From Planctomycetota bacterium (lineage in GTDB: Bacteria; Planctomycetota; Planctomycetia; Pirellulales; Pirellulaceae): DNA of 32,367 nucleotides. Shown here in pieces: positions 15,717 through 23,735 of the stretch. The stretch covers positions 1 to 32,367 of the forward strand of contig JAPOIJ010000041.1 of the NCBI GenBank assembly GCA_029979005.1, read 5' to 3'. A model generated the notes under the pieces. That model ran no database searches, was not told the DNA's origin, and saw only the letters and a list, made by a program, of their open reading frames with translations. The first letter of the stretch is position 1. Each line of letters opens with the position of its first letter. The translations under genes were made by a program, and so were the position numbers.

Positions 15717-16928
15717 TTAGTCCTCGTTTGTGATAATCACGCTTGATTCAGTATCCTGATAATCACGCAGTGATTCATCCGCATGTTTCTCGATTTCGAG
15801 GTCGTACTTCGAGATCGGCGCCGGTCTGCCGTAGTAGTATCCTTGGCCGAGTTGAAAACCCATTTGAACCAAGATGTCATGACACTCTCGGGTTTCAACT
15901 CCTTCAGCAAGCGTCTGAATTCCTAGATTGTTGACGAGCGTGGCAAACAAAGCGACCAACTCTTGACGCTTGATTGAGGCATGTTCGATGTTGTTCGTAA
16001 GTTTCATGTCAAATTTAAGGAAATCGGGTCGCACTTCTCCGAGTTCCACCAAACGCGCTTTTCCAACCCCGAAATCGTCAAAGGCCAACATGATGTTCAG
16101 GTCTTTCAGGACTGAGCAAAGCTCTCCCATTAGGGTCATGTTGGTCACCGCGGCTTCATGGATTTCGAGCGTGATTTTCTGCTCAGGTGCTGCCTTGCGG
16201 ACTTCTCGCAGTGAGTCGTAAAGTTCCGAGTTGCCAAGTTCTTTAGGGTGCGTATTGACAAAGAGGTTTGAATCCGGACCGAAAGCGGTGCCGATTTCAA
16301 CTCCACGGAGTCTGAAAGCTTCACTCAGTTGAGATTCCATATTTAACTGGGATGCCGCTTGGAACATTTCCTGTGGCGTTTGAAGACCAAACAGCCGACT
16401 GCGTCCGAGAACTTCATAACCGACGAATGCCTGATCTTCGAGTTGCACGATGGGTTGAAAGTGTGGATAAAGTCCGCCGTCACTGATTAGTTTTTCGAAC
16501 TGAATCATCGCAAGCGCCTGGTCACAAACGTCCTCATGAACGGTGTTATAGGAACCAACACTCTCTTGGTTAACCCCGACGCGAAATACGAGAGCGGCAA
16601 AATGAATTAGGTCATTTTCCTGAATTTCTCTTTCACCTGTGATTTGTTCGCCGTTGACAAACGTTCCATTGGTGCTGCCAAGTTCGCGCAGCGTTAATCG
16701 TCCATCATCCGACACGATGATTTCAGCATGGTTTTTCGAAATGCAACCGTCAGGCAGGTGCAGCGAAGAGTCGGATTTCCGGCCAATGGAAAAAGGAGTC
16801 GAATGAATTGGAAACTGACGATTGGGTTGCGAGGGGTCGAGTTGACCAGTCAAAAACCAACGACAGTTTTTGGGTGCTTTTCCCTCACTTTGAGGGATGT
16901 TTGAGCTGATTGCATTCAAGTCGATCAT
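15717..16928 (-). CDS. FHA domain-EAL domain protein (phosphothreonine reader/c-di-GMP phosphodiesterase)
   Basis: A 403-residue soluble signalling protein. Residues about 45-118 are an FHA domain, which binds phosphothreonine peptides: GR at 49-50, SKNH at 64-67 and GSTNGTFVNG at 84-93 are the canonical contact residues. Residues about 150-375 are an EAL domain, which hydrolyses cyclic di-GMP: Glu172 (YEVLGR), Asn225 (FVNTHP), Glu255 (LEIHE), Asp284-Asp285 (FDDFG), Lys305, Glu342 (AEGVET) and Gln362 (GQGYYYGRP) are all kept at near-canonical spacing, so it should be active. There is no GGDEF domain and no membrane helix. It faces away from the AAA+/kinase-tubulin pair across 459 bases; FHA is a natural reader for that kinase, which is an inference from context. 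Confidence 0.92.
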   Translation of the reverse strand: MIDLNAISSNIPQSEGKAPKNCRWFLTGQLDPSQPNRQFPIHSTPFSIGRKSDSSLHLPDGCISKNHAEIIVSDDGRLTLRELGSTNGTFVNGEQITGEREIQENDLIHFAALVFRVGVNQESVGSYNTVHEDVCDQALAMIQFEKLISDGGLYPHFQPIVQLEDQAFVGYEVLGRSRLFGLQTPQEMFQAASQLNMESQLSEAFRLRGVEIGTAFGPDSNLFVNTHPKELGNSELYDSLREVRKAAPEQKITLEIHEAAVTNMTLMGELCSVLKDLNIMLAFDDFGVGKARLVELGEVRPDFLKFDMKLTNNIEHASIKRQELVALFATLVNNLGIQTLAEGVETRECHDILVQMGFQLGQGYYYGRPAPISKYDLEIEKHADESLRDYQDTESSVIITNED

Positions 16929-17387
16929 GAGTGGGCTTGAATCGTAAATGGTTTAGTCGGACTTCCGGAACCAGGTGAGGTAATTTGCTCCAAGGCGTGA
17001 AACAAACAAAGTCACGTTTTCGGGTGGTTCCGCCCGAGGAATTTCGAAGGATTATCCTTCCCAGTAAGGATTTGTAGCTTTTTAATAAACAGTTGGCTGA
17101 AACAAAAAAGACAAAATCACCAAGGTCGACAAATGATTTTCAAAGCTTTCCCCAGTTGGCAATGGATCGGTTCGGGAAGGCCTTAAAAACTGCGGTGGAT
17201 ATAGGGCTTGTAGCGGTGGTGTCAGTTAATTCAGATTTTGCATCCCTTTCAAGCGAGTCGGAACCGCTTAAATCCATTCAGGTCGTTCCTTTTGATTTCA
17301 TTGCGAGAATTGTTGGTGAGGCGACGATATACTTCTTTAATGGAAGATCAATTGATTCATGATTTCTTTGCAATCTGAGACATCGCC
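16929..17387. other. Divergent intergenic region between FHA-EAL and AAA+ genes
   Basis: 459 bases that should carry the promoters of both divergent genes. A TTG-initiated frame at 17093-17362 (89 codons) crosses it but lacks a ribosome binding site and has no domain-like pattern, so I do not call it. No long dyad or clear -35/-10 pair stands out. Confidence 0.45.
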
Positions 17388-18716
17388 ATGTTTACTCAAA
17401 CCCCGCCAAGCCTCGGCTCTGGATTGCTCGCGACCATTTTGGCCGACGAGTCATTTCGCCCCTCAGAACCCAATTCGCTTCCAGAAACAAGTTTGCCAAA
17501 TTCTCTGATTGAGAACTTGTTACTCAAACGACTCGCTGTGGTAGGAATGAGTAGCGGACGTCAACTTTCTAATGATCTGTGTTTACCATTTAGCGTGTTA
17601 CAAAAGTTGTTTGCACAACTTCGATCGCGGCAGATCATTGTTCATAACGGGTCGGCACCACTCAATGATTACAGTTACACTTTGACTGAAAGCGGTCGCG
17701 AGCGGGCGGCGCTTGCAAGTCAGCACTGTTCTTATGTAGGACCGGCTCCAGTTCCTTTAATGGACTATGTCCTTAGCGCGGAGGCCCAGACGATCCGGGC
17801 CGAGTCACCAAAACGCAAGCAACTTCGAAACGCCTTCGGCGATATCTCGATTAACGAGTCGCTCTTCGAGAATCTAGGACCTGCGATTAATTCCGGTGCC
17901 GGATTGTTTTTGTATGGAGAACCCGGGAACGGGAAATCGACGCTGGCTCATCGAATTACCCGGTGTTTTGGTAATGAAATCTGGGTTCCGCATGCAATTT
18001 ATGAAGATGGTCACATCATCAAATTTTTCGATGCCGCCTATCACAAACCTGCTCAAGATGATTCTAATTCACTGATTCACGAGGCTGCTTACGACAAACG
18101 CTGGGTGAAGATACGCCGGCCAACAGTCGTTGTCGGCGGTGAATTAACGATGGATTCACTGGAAATTCGTTACAACCGGAACAGCAATGTCAGTGAAGCT
18201 TCGCTGCAGATGAAAAGTAATTGCGGTTGTCTTTTGATTGATGATTTTGGCCGCCAGCGAATTGAACCGCAAGAATTATTAAATCGCTGGATTGTCCCAC
18301 TGGAGAGTCGAGTTGATTTTCTCAAGTTGGCAACGGGCAAGAAAATTATGGTGCCGTTTGAGCAGTTGATAATTTTTTCAACGAATCTTGAACCGAGTGA
18401 CTTGGTCGACGAAGCATTCCTTCGTCGGATTCCGTACAAGATTGAAATTAGCGATCCTTCTACCAAAGAATTCCACGTTTTATTCGAGATTTACTGCGAT
18501 AAATTGGGGTTTGAGTATGACGCTGAAGTGGTTGATTACTTGATCGAGACGCACTTCACCTCGGCCTCGCGGCGACTGAGGCGATGCCATCCGAGAGATC
18601 TTTTGACGCAGATTAGAAATTTCTGTGCTTACAATGAGTTGCCCGTTGAAATTCGTCCTGAATATTTTGACCGAGTTGTCAAAAGTTACTTTACGGAAGT
18701 TCTAAATAAGAATTGA
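17388..18716 (+). CDS. Winged-helix AAA+ ATPase
   Basis: A 442-residue predicted ATPase. Residues about 40-110 look like a winged-helix domain (LPFSVLQKLFAQLRSRQIIVHNG then YTLTESGRERA, typical of a wing followed by a terminal helix). The AAA+ core follows: Walker A GEPGNGKST (177-185), Walker B CLLIDD (281-286), sensor-1-like FSTN (330-333) and paired arginines LRRIPY (345-350) where a finger or sensor 2 would sit. An insertion with WVKIRRPTVVVGGELT lies between Walker A and B. The C-terminal 60 residues form a helical lid ending in the basic RRLRRCHPRDLL. There is no signal peptide. It precedes the kinase-tubulin gene by 365 bases on the same strand. It might remodel proteins or bind DNA; the target is unknown. 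Confidence 0.85.
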   Translation: MFTQTPPSLGSGLLATILADESFRPSEPNSLPETSLPNSLIENLLLKRLAVVGMSSGRQLSNDLCLPFSVLQKLFAQLRSRQIIVHNGSAPLNDYSYTLTESGRERAALASQHCSYVGPAPVPLMDYVLSAEAQTIRAESPKRKQLRNAFGDISINESLFENLGPAINSGAGLFLYGEPGNGKSTLAHRITRCFGNEIWVPHAIYEDGHIIKFFDAAYHKPAQDDSNSLIHEAAYDKRWVKIRRPTVVVGGELTMDSLEIRYNRNSNVSEASLQMKSNCGCLLIDDFGRQRIEPQELLNRWIVPLESRVDFLKLATGKKIMVPFEQLIIFSTNLEPSDLVDEAFLRRIPYKIEISDPSTKEFHVLFEIYCDKLGFEYDAEVVDYLIETHFTSASRRLRRCHPRDLLTQIRNFCAYNELPVEIRPEYFDRVVKSYFTEVLNKN

Positions 18717-18760
18717 GCTGAGCGAGCATTTTTAGCATCGAATCCGAATCTTGATCCCTT

Positions 18761-18788
18761 TGGCAGCAATCAAGTGGCAGCAATCAAG
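18761..18788 (+). repeat. 14-bp direct tandem repeat
   Basis: TGGCAGCAATCAAG occurs twice head to tail (18761-18774 and 18775-18788), followed by a degenerate third start (TGGGAGCGAGG). The two full copies are identical, so it is a recent slippage product or a paired binding site. Confidence 0.85.
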
Positions 18789-18797
18789 TGGGAGCGA

Positions 18798-18846
18798 GGC
18801 GGTCGAGAATCATAGTTTTCCGATGATTCGATCCCCCAAGACCGCC
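18798..18846 (+). promoter_or_regulatory. Imperfect hairpin in the kinase-tubulin leader
   Basis: GGCGGTC at 18798-18804 pairs with GACCGCC at 18840-18846, and GAATCAT at 18807-18813 pairs with ATGATTC at 18823-18829. The outer and inner stems are separated by an asymmetric internal loop. No T run follows, so it does not look like a simple terminator. Confidence 0.5.
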
Positions 18847-19081
18847 CATTTCCCAGTCACCTCTCAAAACGGTCTTCCCCATTTGCCGGTCGGTTGGCCC
18901 GTCAGTCGTAGCAAATGTTCCAGTTCTTTGGAGGGAGGAGTGATTTTTCGGGTGAATCTTTGCCGGTTTTCACCTCCGATTCTATCCAAAAGCTACCTTT
19001 CCGAGGCACTTCGCACGCTTAATGCTGCAGCTGAGTAATTGAACTCTGTTAAAAACGGCGAATTTTCGGTAGAGGAATCCA

Positions 19082-22000
19082 TTGAAATCTGAACGACTAG
19101 AATCTCAGCGCGACATTCTCGGCTACACGCTTCAGAATCGGATTGGTACCGGCGGGTTCGGTGAGGTCTGGTCGGCCATTGCGCCGGGCGGTCTTTCCAA
19201 GGCACTGAAGATTATCTACGGATTTCACGACGAGAAACGGGCACAATCGGAACTGAAGTCACTCGATCGAGTCAAGGCATTGCGACATCCGTTTCTGCTC
19301 TCGCTCGAAAGAATTGAGGTTTACGAAGGCCAGTTAGTGGTCGTCTCCGAATTAGCTGACCAGAGTCTGGCAGAAGCATTCAACGAGTATACCGCAAAGG
19401 GGCAGTTGGGAATTCCTCGAGCTTTGGTGTTGCGTTATCTCCGTGGAGTCGCAGAGGCTCTCGATTATATGCGTGAAGAGCACAAGCTCCAGCATCTCGA
19501 CATTAAGCCGGAAAACTTATTGTTAGTTGGGGACCATGTTAAAGTTGCTGATTTTGGATTGATCAAGGACATTGATGCCGGCTCGCACTCACTGATGTCC
19601 GGGATGACACCTGCGTATGCGGCGCCGGAGCTGTTTGATGGCTGTCCGGGGATGCATAGTGATCAGTACTCTTTGGCAATTGTCTACCAAGAAATGCTAA
19701 CCGGCACCCGTCCGTTTCCGGGGAACACACCCGCACAGCTCGCTGCGCAGCATCTTCACGGAAAGCCAAACTTGAGACTGTTACCGAAAGGTGATCAGCC
19801 GATTGTGGCCAAAGCACTCTCAAAAGACCCAACGTTGCGGTATTCCACTTGCGGCGATTTCATTAACGAGCTGGTCAATAAGAAGCGAACTGTTAAAAAA
19901 TCGGTGCGTCGATCAGATATCCATCTCGATGTGGATTCGAACACGATGACCTTGCCAGGTTCTAACAATAGTCAACAGGTCACGCCAACGCTGTCTGGGA
20001 TGGGCTTGCCTTACAAGGGAACTGCACTGAAGTCCCTAGGTCCACCCGACTGTAACCCTCAACAGGCGAAGTTGCGACCGACGCTGGTGGTTACGATCGG
20101 TGAGACTGCGAATCGAATCGCCCATAAATTAAAAAAGCAAATTGGGTGCCGGCATGGAGACCTCGCAGAATTACCTTCGACTGAAATACTCGCCATCGAC
20201 ACTGACCGTCAGGCATTAAATGAATTGTGTGCAATTGGTGTTAACGGTGCGTTAGGCGTGAGTGAGGTGATTGATGTTCCTCTGCGAAAGCCTGAAGTAT
20301 ATCGTGACCGCACGCATTCTCTGCTTTCCTGGTTGGGGCGACGCTGGATTTATAATGTGCCACGGTCACTGCAAACTGAAGGATTGCGCCCCCTTGGAAG
20401 ACTTGCGTTTGCAGATCACTTCGACATGATTTGCAATCGCATTCAAGAGAGTCTTCGCAAGATCATGGCGGTTGAAAATCTTGCAAAGTCGGCGGACAAA
20501 TTAAATATTGATCCCGGTGAATTATCCCCCCGGGTATTTCTGGTGACCTCAATCAGTGGCGGTGTTGGCAGTGGAATGGCCCTCGATCTTGCCTACACAC
20601 TCAAGCTGCTGATGAACGAGAATAACATCGATTCCAATACACTTTGTGGAATATTGTTGCATTCGACGTGCAAACAAAAACGCGATCCAACTCTCTCGAC
20701 AGCGAATTCGATTTCATTTTTGACGGAGATGCGGCATTTTGTAGAGCGTGGCTACACCGGAGATCCAACGATCGGGTTGCCTGATTTTGAAAATGAGCCG
20801 CCTTTTGATTTTACTTACTTCAACGATTTGGGGCACGATTTGAGGTCAAGTGAATTTGATCACAATCTTGATCAAGTCGCGGAGTACATTTATTTGTCAA
20901 GCACTTCCCGTTGTGCTGAGTTTTTGGATAAATGTCGCGATATTGAGTCGGATTTTGATCACTTTTCCCTTCGGACGTTTGGAATGAGTTCCACAGGTCC
21001 CGGGAATTTAAAAACTGGACAGGACGCCGTTAGTCGGGTCGCCAGTGGGTTGGTCTCGCGATGGTTGGGAGGTGAACGCGGTAGGCAATTCAACGCGAAT
21101 GAATTTATTGACCGTCAAATGGCAGTGGCTGGATTGGGAGAATCCCAGTTAATTCAGCGGATTTCTGGTGTCGCAGAAAATGTATTCGAAGGCAAGATTG
21201 GAACGATCGTATCTGATGCAAAAGAAATAGTTTTAGCGACCTCGGTTGATTCGCGAGAAACGATACAAGAGTTTCTCGATGGTGTTTTTGGTGCCTCCGG
21301 CGCGGCCAACGCCGAAAGTGTTGAGCTGGAAGTTTGTCATCAGATGAAAGAGCTTACCCAACAAATGGCCGCGAAAGATGCCGGTGTTTTGCAGGCTGAG
21401 ATTTTTAAAATGGTCAGTAGCCAGGAACTGAATATTTTTAAAGCGCAACAATCGATTGACTGTCTCCTTGCGAGACTCGATGGAGTTCAGGTAAAGCTTG
21501 AGCAGTCTATTCGCAGTCATCGTTCTGATTTAGGAGTCAAACTGAACGAATTGCGTCCATTTTCTGACGAGCGAGCACGGTCGAGTCAAGAGTTTGAGGT
21601 GAGATTCGATCGAGCTGTTAGTGCCTACTGCGATGCGAGATGTACTGAATTTTATCAGCGTTTCGCGACGTCCTATTACCGGACCGTTGCTCGTGAATTG
21701 GATTCAACTCGGGAAATGATTTACAAGTTCAAAACTAAACTTGAAAAAATACAGGTTGATTTTGAATCCTTCGAAGAAATTGAAGAGGTGGAGACCACTG
21801 ATGAATTTAACATGAATCAAATTTTCAGCGATAATATCAATCGGGATCTCGATCAACAAATATTGAAAACCGAACTGCAAGTTTACCAATCACTGATTCG
21901 AGACTGGGGCGATTACGTTAGCGTATTTAATGATGCGTCGCTCATGAGGAGCCAATTGCCGCAGCAAATCAGATCGTCAGCACAACGCGTTTTAACCAAT

Positions 22001-22384
22001 GCTTATAAAAAAGTATCATTGGATGATGTGGTTCAAAAAGAAAATATTGGCCCTGAACAGTTAGTGAAGTGGGCGAAAGATCGCATCCGTGAGGCAAGGC
22101 CTGAGGTTGACGATTGCGGCGGCACTTGCCGGTTGATGGTTGGCATGCCGGCGTTGTCCGGTGAGTCGATGCTGCCAAGAATCCTGGAAAATAAATTCAA
22201 ATTAAAGAACTGTGCAGTCAACGGGACTCAAGGTAATTTCGTGCTCTGTTTCGAAGGCGAGGACGTCCCGCTTGCTAATGTGGCGTTTCGATTGCTCGAG
22301 AGCCAACCGAATGCTCCCGAATTAGTAAGGCGAATCAATACCAGAAATGACATTGATTGGTCGACGCTCGATGAATTGCTGTAG
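19082..22384 (+). CDS. Ser/Thr protein kinase fused to a tubulin/FtsZ-like domain
   Basis: An 1100-residue cytoplasmic protein, with no membrane helix. Residues about 10-270 are a complete Hanks-type kinase: glycine loop GTGGFGEV (22-29), Lys43, catalytic HLDIKPEN (138-145), DFG (157-159), activation-loop MTPAYAAPE (175-183) and Asp194. A Ser/Thr-rich linker (270-330) leads to a tubulin-like region: LVVTIGETANRIAHKL (335-350), LAIDTD (370-375), and VTSISGGVGSGMALDLA (488-504), the last equivalent to the GGTGSG nucleotide-binding loop of FtsZ and tubulin. This fits the bacterial tubulin-like family (Tubulin_2 type). The C-terminal half (about 690-960) is charged and helical with coiled-coil character. 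The start is TTG, fixed by GAGGA at 19072-19076, five bases away. It follows the AAA+ gene on the same strand. Confidence 0.88.
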   Translation: MKSERLESQRDILGYTLQNRIGTGGFGEVWSAIAPGGLSKALKIIYGFHDEKRAQSELKSLDRVKALRHPFLLSLERIEVYEGQLVVVSELADQSLAEAFNEYTAKGQLGIPRALVLRYLRGVAEALDYMREEHKLQHLDIKPENLLLVGDHVKVADFGLIKDIDAGSHSLMSGMTPAYAAPELFDGCPGMHSDQYSLAIVYQEMLTGTRPFPGNTPAQLAAQHLHGKPNLRLLPKGDQPIVAKALSKDPTLRYSTCGDFINELVNKKRTVKKSVRRSDIHLDVDSNTMTLPGSNNSQQVTPTLSGMGLPYKGTALKSLGPPDCNPQQAKLRPTLVVTIGETANRIAHKLKKQIGCRHGDLAELPSTEILAIDTDRQALNELCAIGVNGALGVSEVIDVPLRKPEVYRDRTHSLLSWLGRRWIYNVPRSLQTEGLRPLGRLAFADHFDMICNRIQESLRKIMAVENLAKSADKLNIDPGELSPRVFLVTSISGGVGSGMALDLAYTLKLLMNENNIDSNTLCGILLHSTCKQKRDPTLSTANSISFLTEMRHFVERGYTGDPTIGLPDFENEPPFDFTYFNDLGHDLRSSEFDHNLDQVAEYIYLSSTSRCAEFLDKCRDIESDFDHFSLRTFGMSSTGPGNLKTGQDAVSRVASGLVSRWLGGERGRQFNANEFIDRQMAVAGLGESQLIQRISGVAENVFEGKIGTIVSDAKEIVLATSVDSRETIQEFLDGVFGASGAANAESVELEVCHQMKELTQQMAAKDAGVLQAEIFKMVSSQELNIFKAQQSIDCLLARLDGVQVKLEQSIRSHRSDLGVKLNELRPFSDERARSSQEFEVRFDRAVSAYCDARCTEFYQRFATSYYRTVARELDSTREMIYKFKTKLEKIQVDFESFEEIEEVETTDEFNMNQIFSDNINRDLDQQILKTELQVYQSLIRDWGDYVSVFNDASLMRSQLPQQIRSSAQRVLTNAYKKVSLDDVVQKENIGPEQLVKWAKDRIREARPEVDDCGGTCRLMVGMPALSGESMLPRILENKFKLKNCAVNGTQGNFVLCFEGEDVPLANVAFRLLESQPNAPELVRRINTRNDIDWSTLDELL

Positions 22385-22423
22385 TTGTCGCGTGGCTTGC
22401 CATCTCAGTTCACCAGGCGATTG

Positions 22424-23395
22424 CTATTTTTCCAAAACATACGCGAAGATTAACGGCGCGACGATTGAGGCATCGGAGTTAATCATGAACCGCGGTGTGT
22501 CCGCTGCTAATTTACACCAGGTGATTTTTTCATTGGGCACGGCGCCGGAGTAAGAACCATAGGAAGTGGTTGAGTCTGAGATTTGAGCGAAGTACTGCCA
22601 AAGTCGAATATCTTTTTTCAAGTCTTGAATGATCGTTGGAACGGCACAGATTGCAAAGTCTCCGGCGATTCCGCCCGCGATTTGGAAAAATCCAATTGGA
22701 GCCTGAGCATCCGTTTCTAAATACCAGTTCACGAGATGCTCCATTTGCTCGGTACCCGATCGTAGTGCATGGTGTGATTTGATTTTCTTTTCAATGCACC
22801 TCGCAGCGAAGATATTCCCAAGTGTTGAATCCTCGAAGCCCGGCGAGTAAACCGGAATCTGTTTTTCATAAGCTGCCAAAAGCCAGGAGTTAGCCGGATC
22901 GATCTGAAAGTGAGATTCGAGTACACCGGTTTCAAACAGTTTGTAAAAAACCTCGAAGGGAAACAGGCTTGCTCCTTTGTTGGCATTCTCAGCGCAAATG
23001 GACATGAAATTTCCTTCAAGATGCCGCATCACGGTTTCCGGAATACATGTGTCCGTGACCCGGTTAAACCCTTCCTCGAGCAGCGCTGTTTCATCGCTTG
23101 GCGAAAGGTCTCGATAGTTAGGGACTACTCGATATTCATCGTGGGCGACCAAATTGAAGACATCTTCTTCTAGATTAGCGCCGGTGCAGGAGATGGCGTG
23201 AACTTTGTCCATACGGATCATCTCGGCCAGAGAAATGCCGAGTTCTGCCGTACTCATTGCCCCCGCCAGGCTGACCAGCATTTTTCCACCAGCGGCGAGA
23301 TGTTCTTTGTAGCCTCGCGCGGCGGCGACCGTTTCTCTGGCATTAAAATGCAGGAAATTCTGTTCAAGAAAATCAGAAATGGGGGAATTCGACAT
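22424..23395 (-). CDS. Deoxyhypusine synthase-like protein
   Basis: A 323-residue NAD-dependent enzyme of the deoxyhypusine synthase family. The eukaryotic enzyme moves the aminobutyl group of spermidine to eIF5A; bacteria have no eIF5A, and bacterial relatives are thought to act on free polyamines (for example making homospermidine), so the product is an inference. Seen here: LVSLAGAMSTAELG (40-53), ISCTGANLEEDVF (68-80), the GFEDSTLGN segment (186-194), the FQIAGGIAGDF stretch (237-247) and ITWCKLAADT (291-300) with Lys295 at the position of the catalytic lysine (V-S-W-G-K in eukaryotes). Length is slightly shorter than the human enzyme. It is convergent with the kinase-tubulin gene (39-base gap). 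Confidence 0.9.
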   Translation of the reverse strand: MSNSPISDFLEQNFLHFNARETVAAARGYKEHLAAGGKMLVSLAGAMSTAELGISLAEMIRMDKVHAISCTGANLEEDVFNLVAHDEYRVVPNYRDLSPSDETALLEEGFNRVTDTCIPETVMRHLEGNFMSICAENANKGASLFPFEVFYKLFETGVLESHFQIDPANSWLLAAYEKQIPVYSPGFEDSTLGNIFAARCIEKKIKSHHALRSGTEQMEHLVNWYLETDAQAPIGFFQIAGGIAGDFAICAVPTIIQDLKKDIRLWQYFAQISDSTTSYGSYSGAVPNEKITWCKLAADTPRFMINSDASIVAPLIFAYVLEK

Positions 23396-23735
23396 GGCAG
23401 TGATTTTTTTCGGAGAGTGCGTTTAGGGATCAGGTTGAAGGTTCACGCGATCCAGCACAAGTTCGTTTAATCCTTGTTGGCTCGCGGGGAAAACGTCGTT
23501 TGTTGTATCAGTTTCTTGTTGTACCAAAAACTGATTCTTGGGGATGCACAAATGAAACAACAAGTTGCATCCTAGCGACACGATGCAAAAATGCATCAAC
23601 CGTAAATTGCTGGAATTTCGAAAAAACCGAGGTTTTTTGATGATTTAGGCCAGGTTCAGGCTTCGGCACCAAGTTTGCAATTGGAGCGGTAGATGCCTTT
23701 TTCATTATTCCGGTAAATTTTCGAAGAAACAAACA
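23396..23735. promoter_or_regulatory. Dyad-rich divergent intergenic region
   Basis: 340 bases between two divergent genes. It contains an 8-bp inverted repeat (ATCAGTTT 23508-23515 with 23528-23535), GATGCA/TGCATC inverted pairs at 23543-23548 with 23566-23571 and at 23582-23587 with 23592-23597, and an 8-bp palindrome with a 2-base centre (23621-23638). Such clustering suggests operator sites or RNA structures for one or both genes; no regulator can be named. Confidence 0.5.

Larger units (their letters stand above)
18717..19081 (+). other. Leader/intergenic region upstream of the kinase-tubulin gene
   Basis: 365 bases with no convincing gene; a TTG-started frame at 18751-19038 lacks a ribosome binding site and any protein-like pattern. 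The region does hold a 14-base tandem repeat (18761-18788), an imperfect long hairpin (18798-18846) and the GAGGA (19072-19076) that serves the next gene. It could be a structured 5' leader or mark the end of the AAA+ transcript. Confidence 0.5.

Noticed and set aside
17093-17362. 89-codon plus-strand frame before the AAA+ gene
   Set aside because: TTG start without ribosome binding site, no recognisable motif, lies in a region that must hold promoters.
18751-19038. 95-codon plus-strand frame before the kinase-tubulin gene
   Set aside because: TTG start, no ribosome binding site, overlaps a tandem repeat and hairpin, composition not protein-like.
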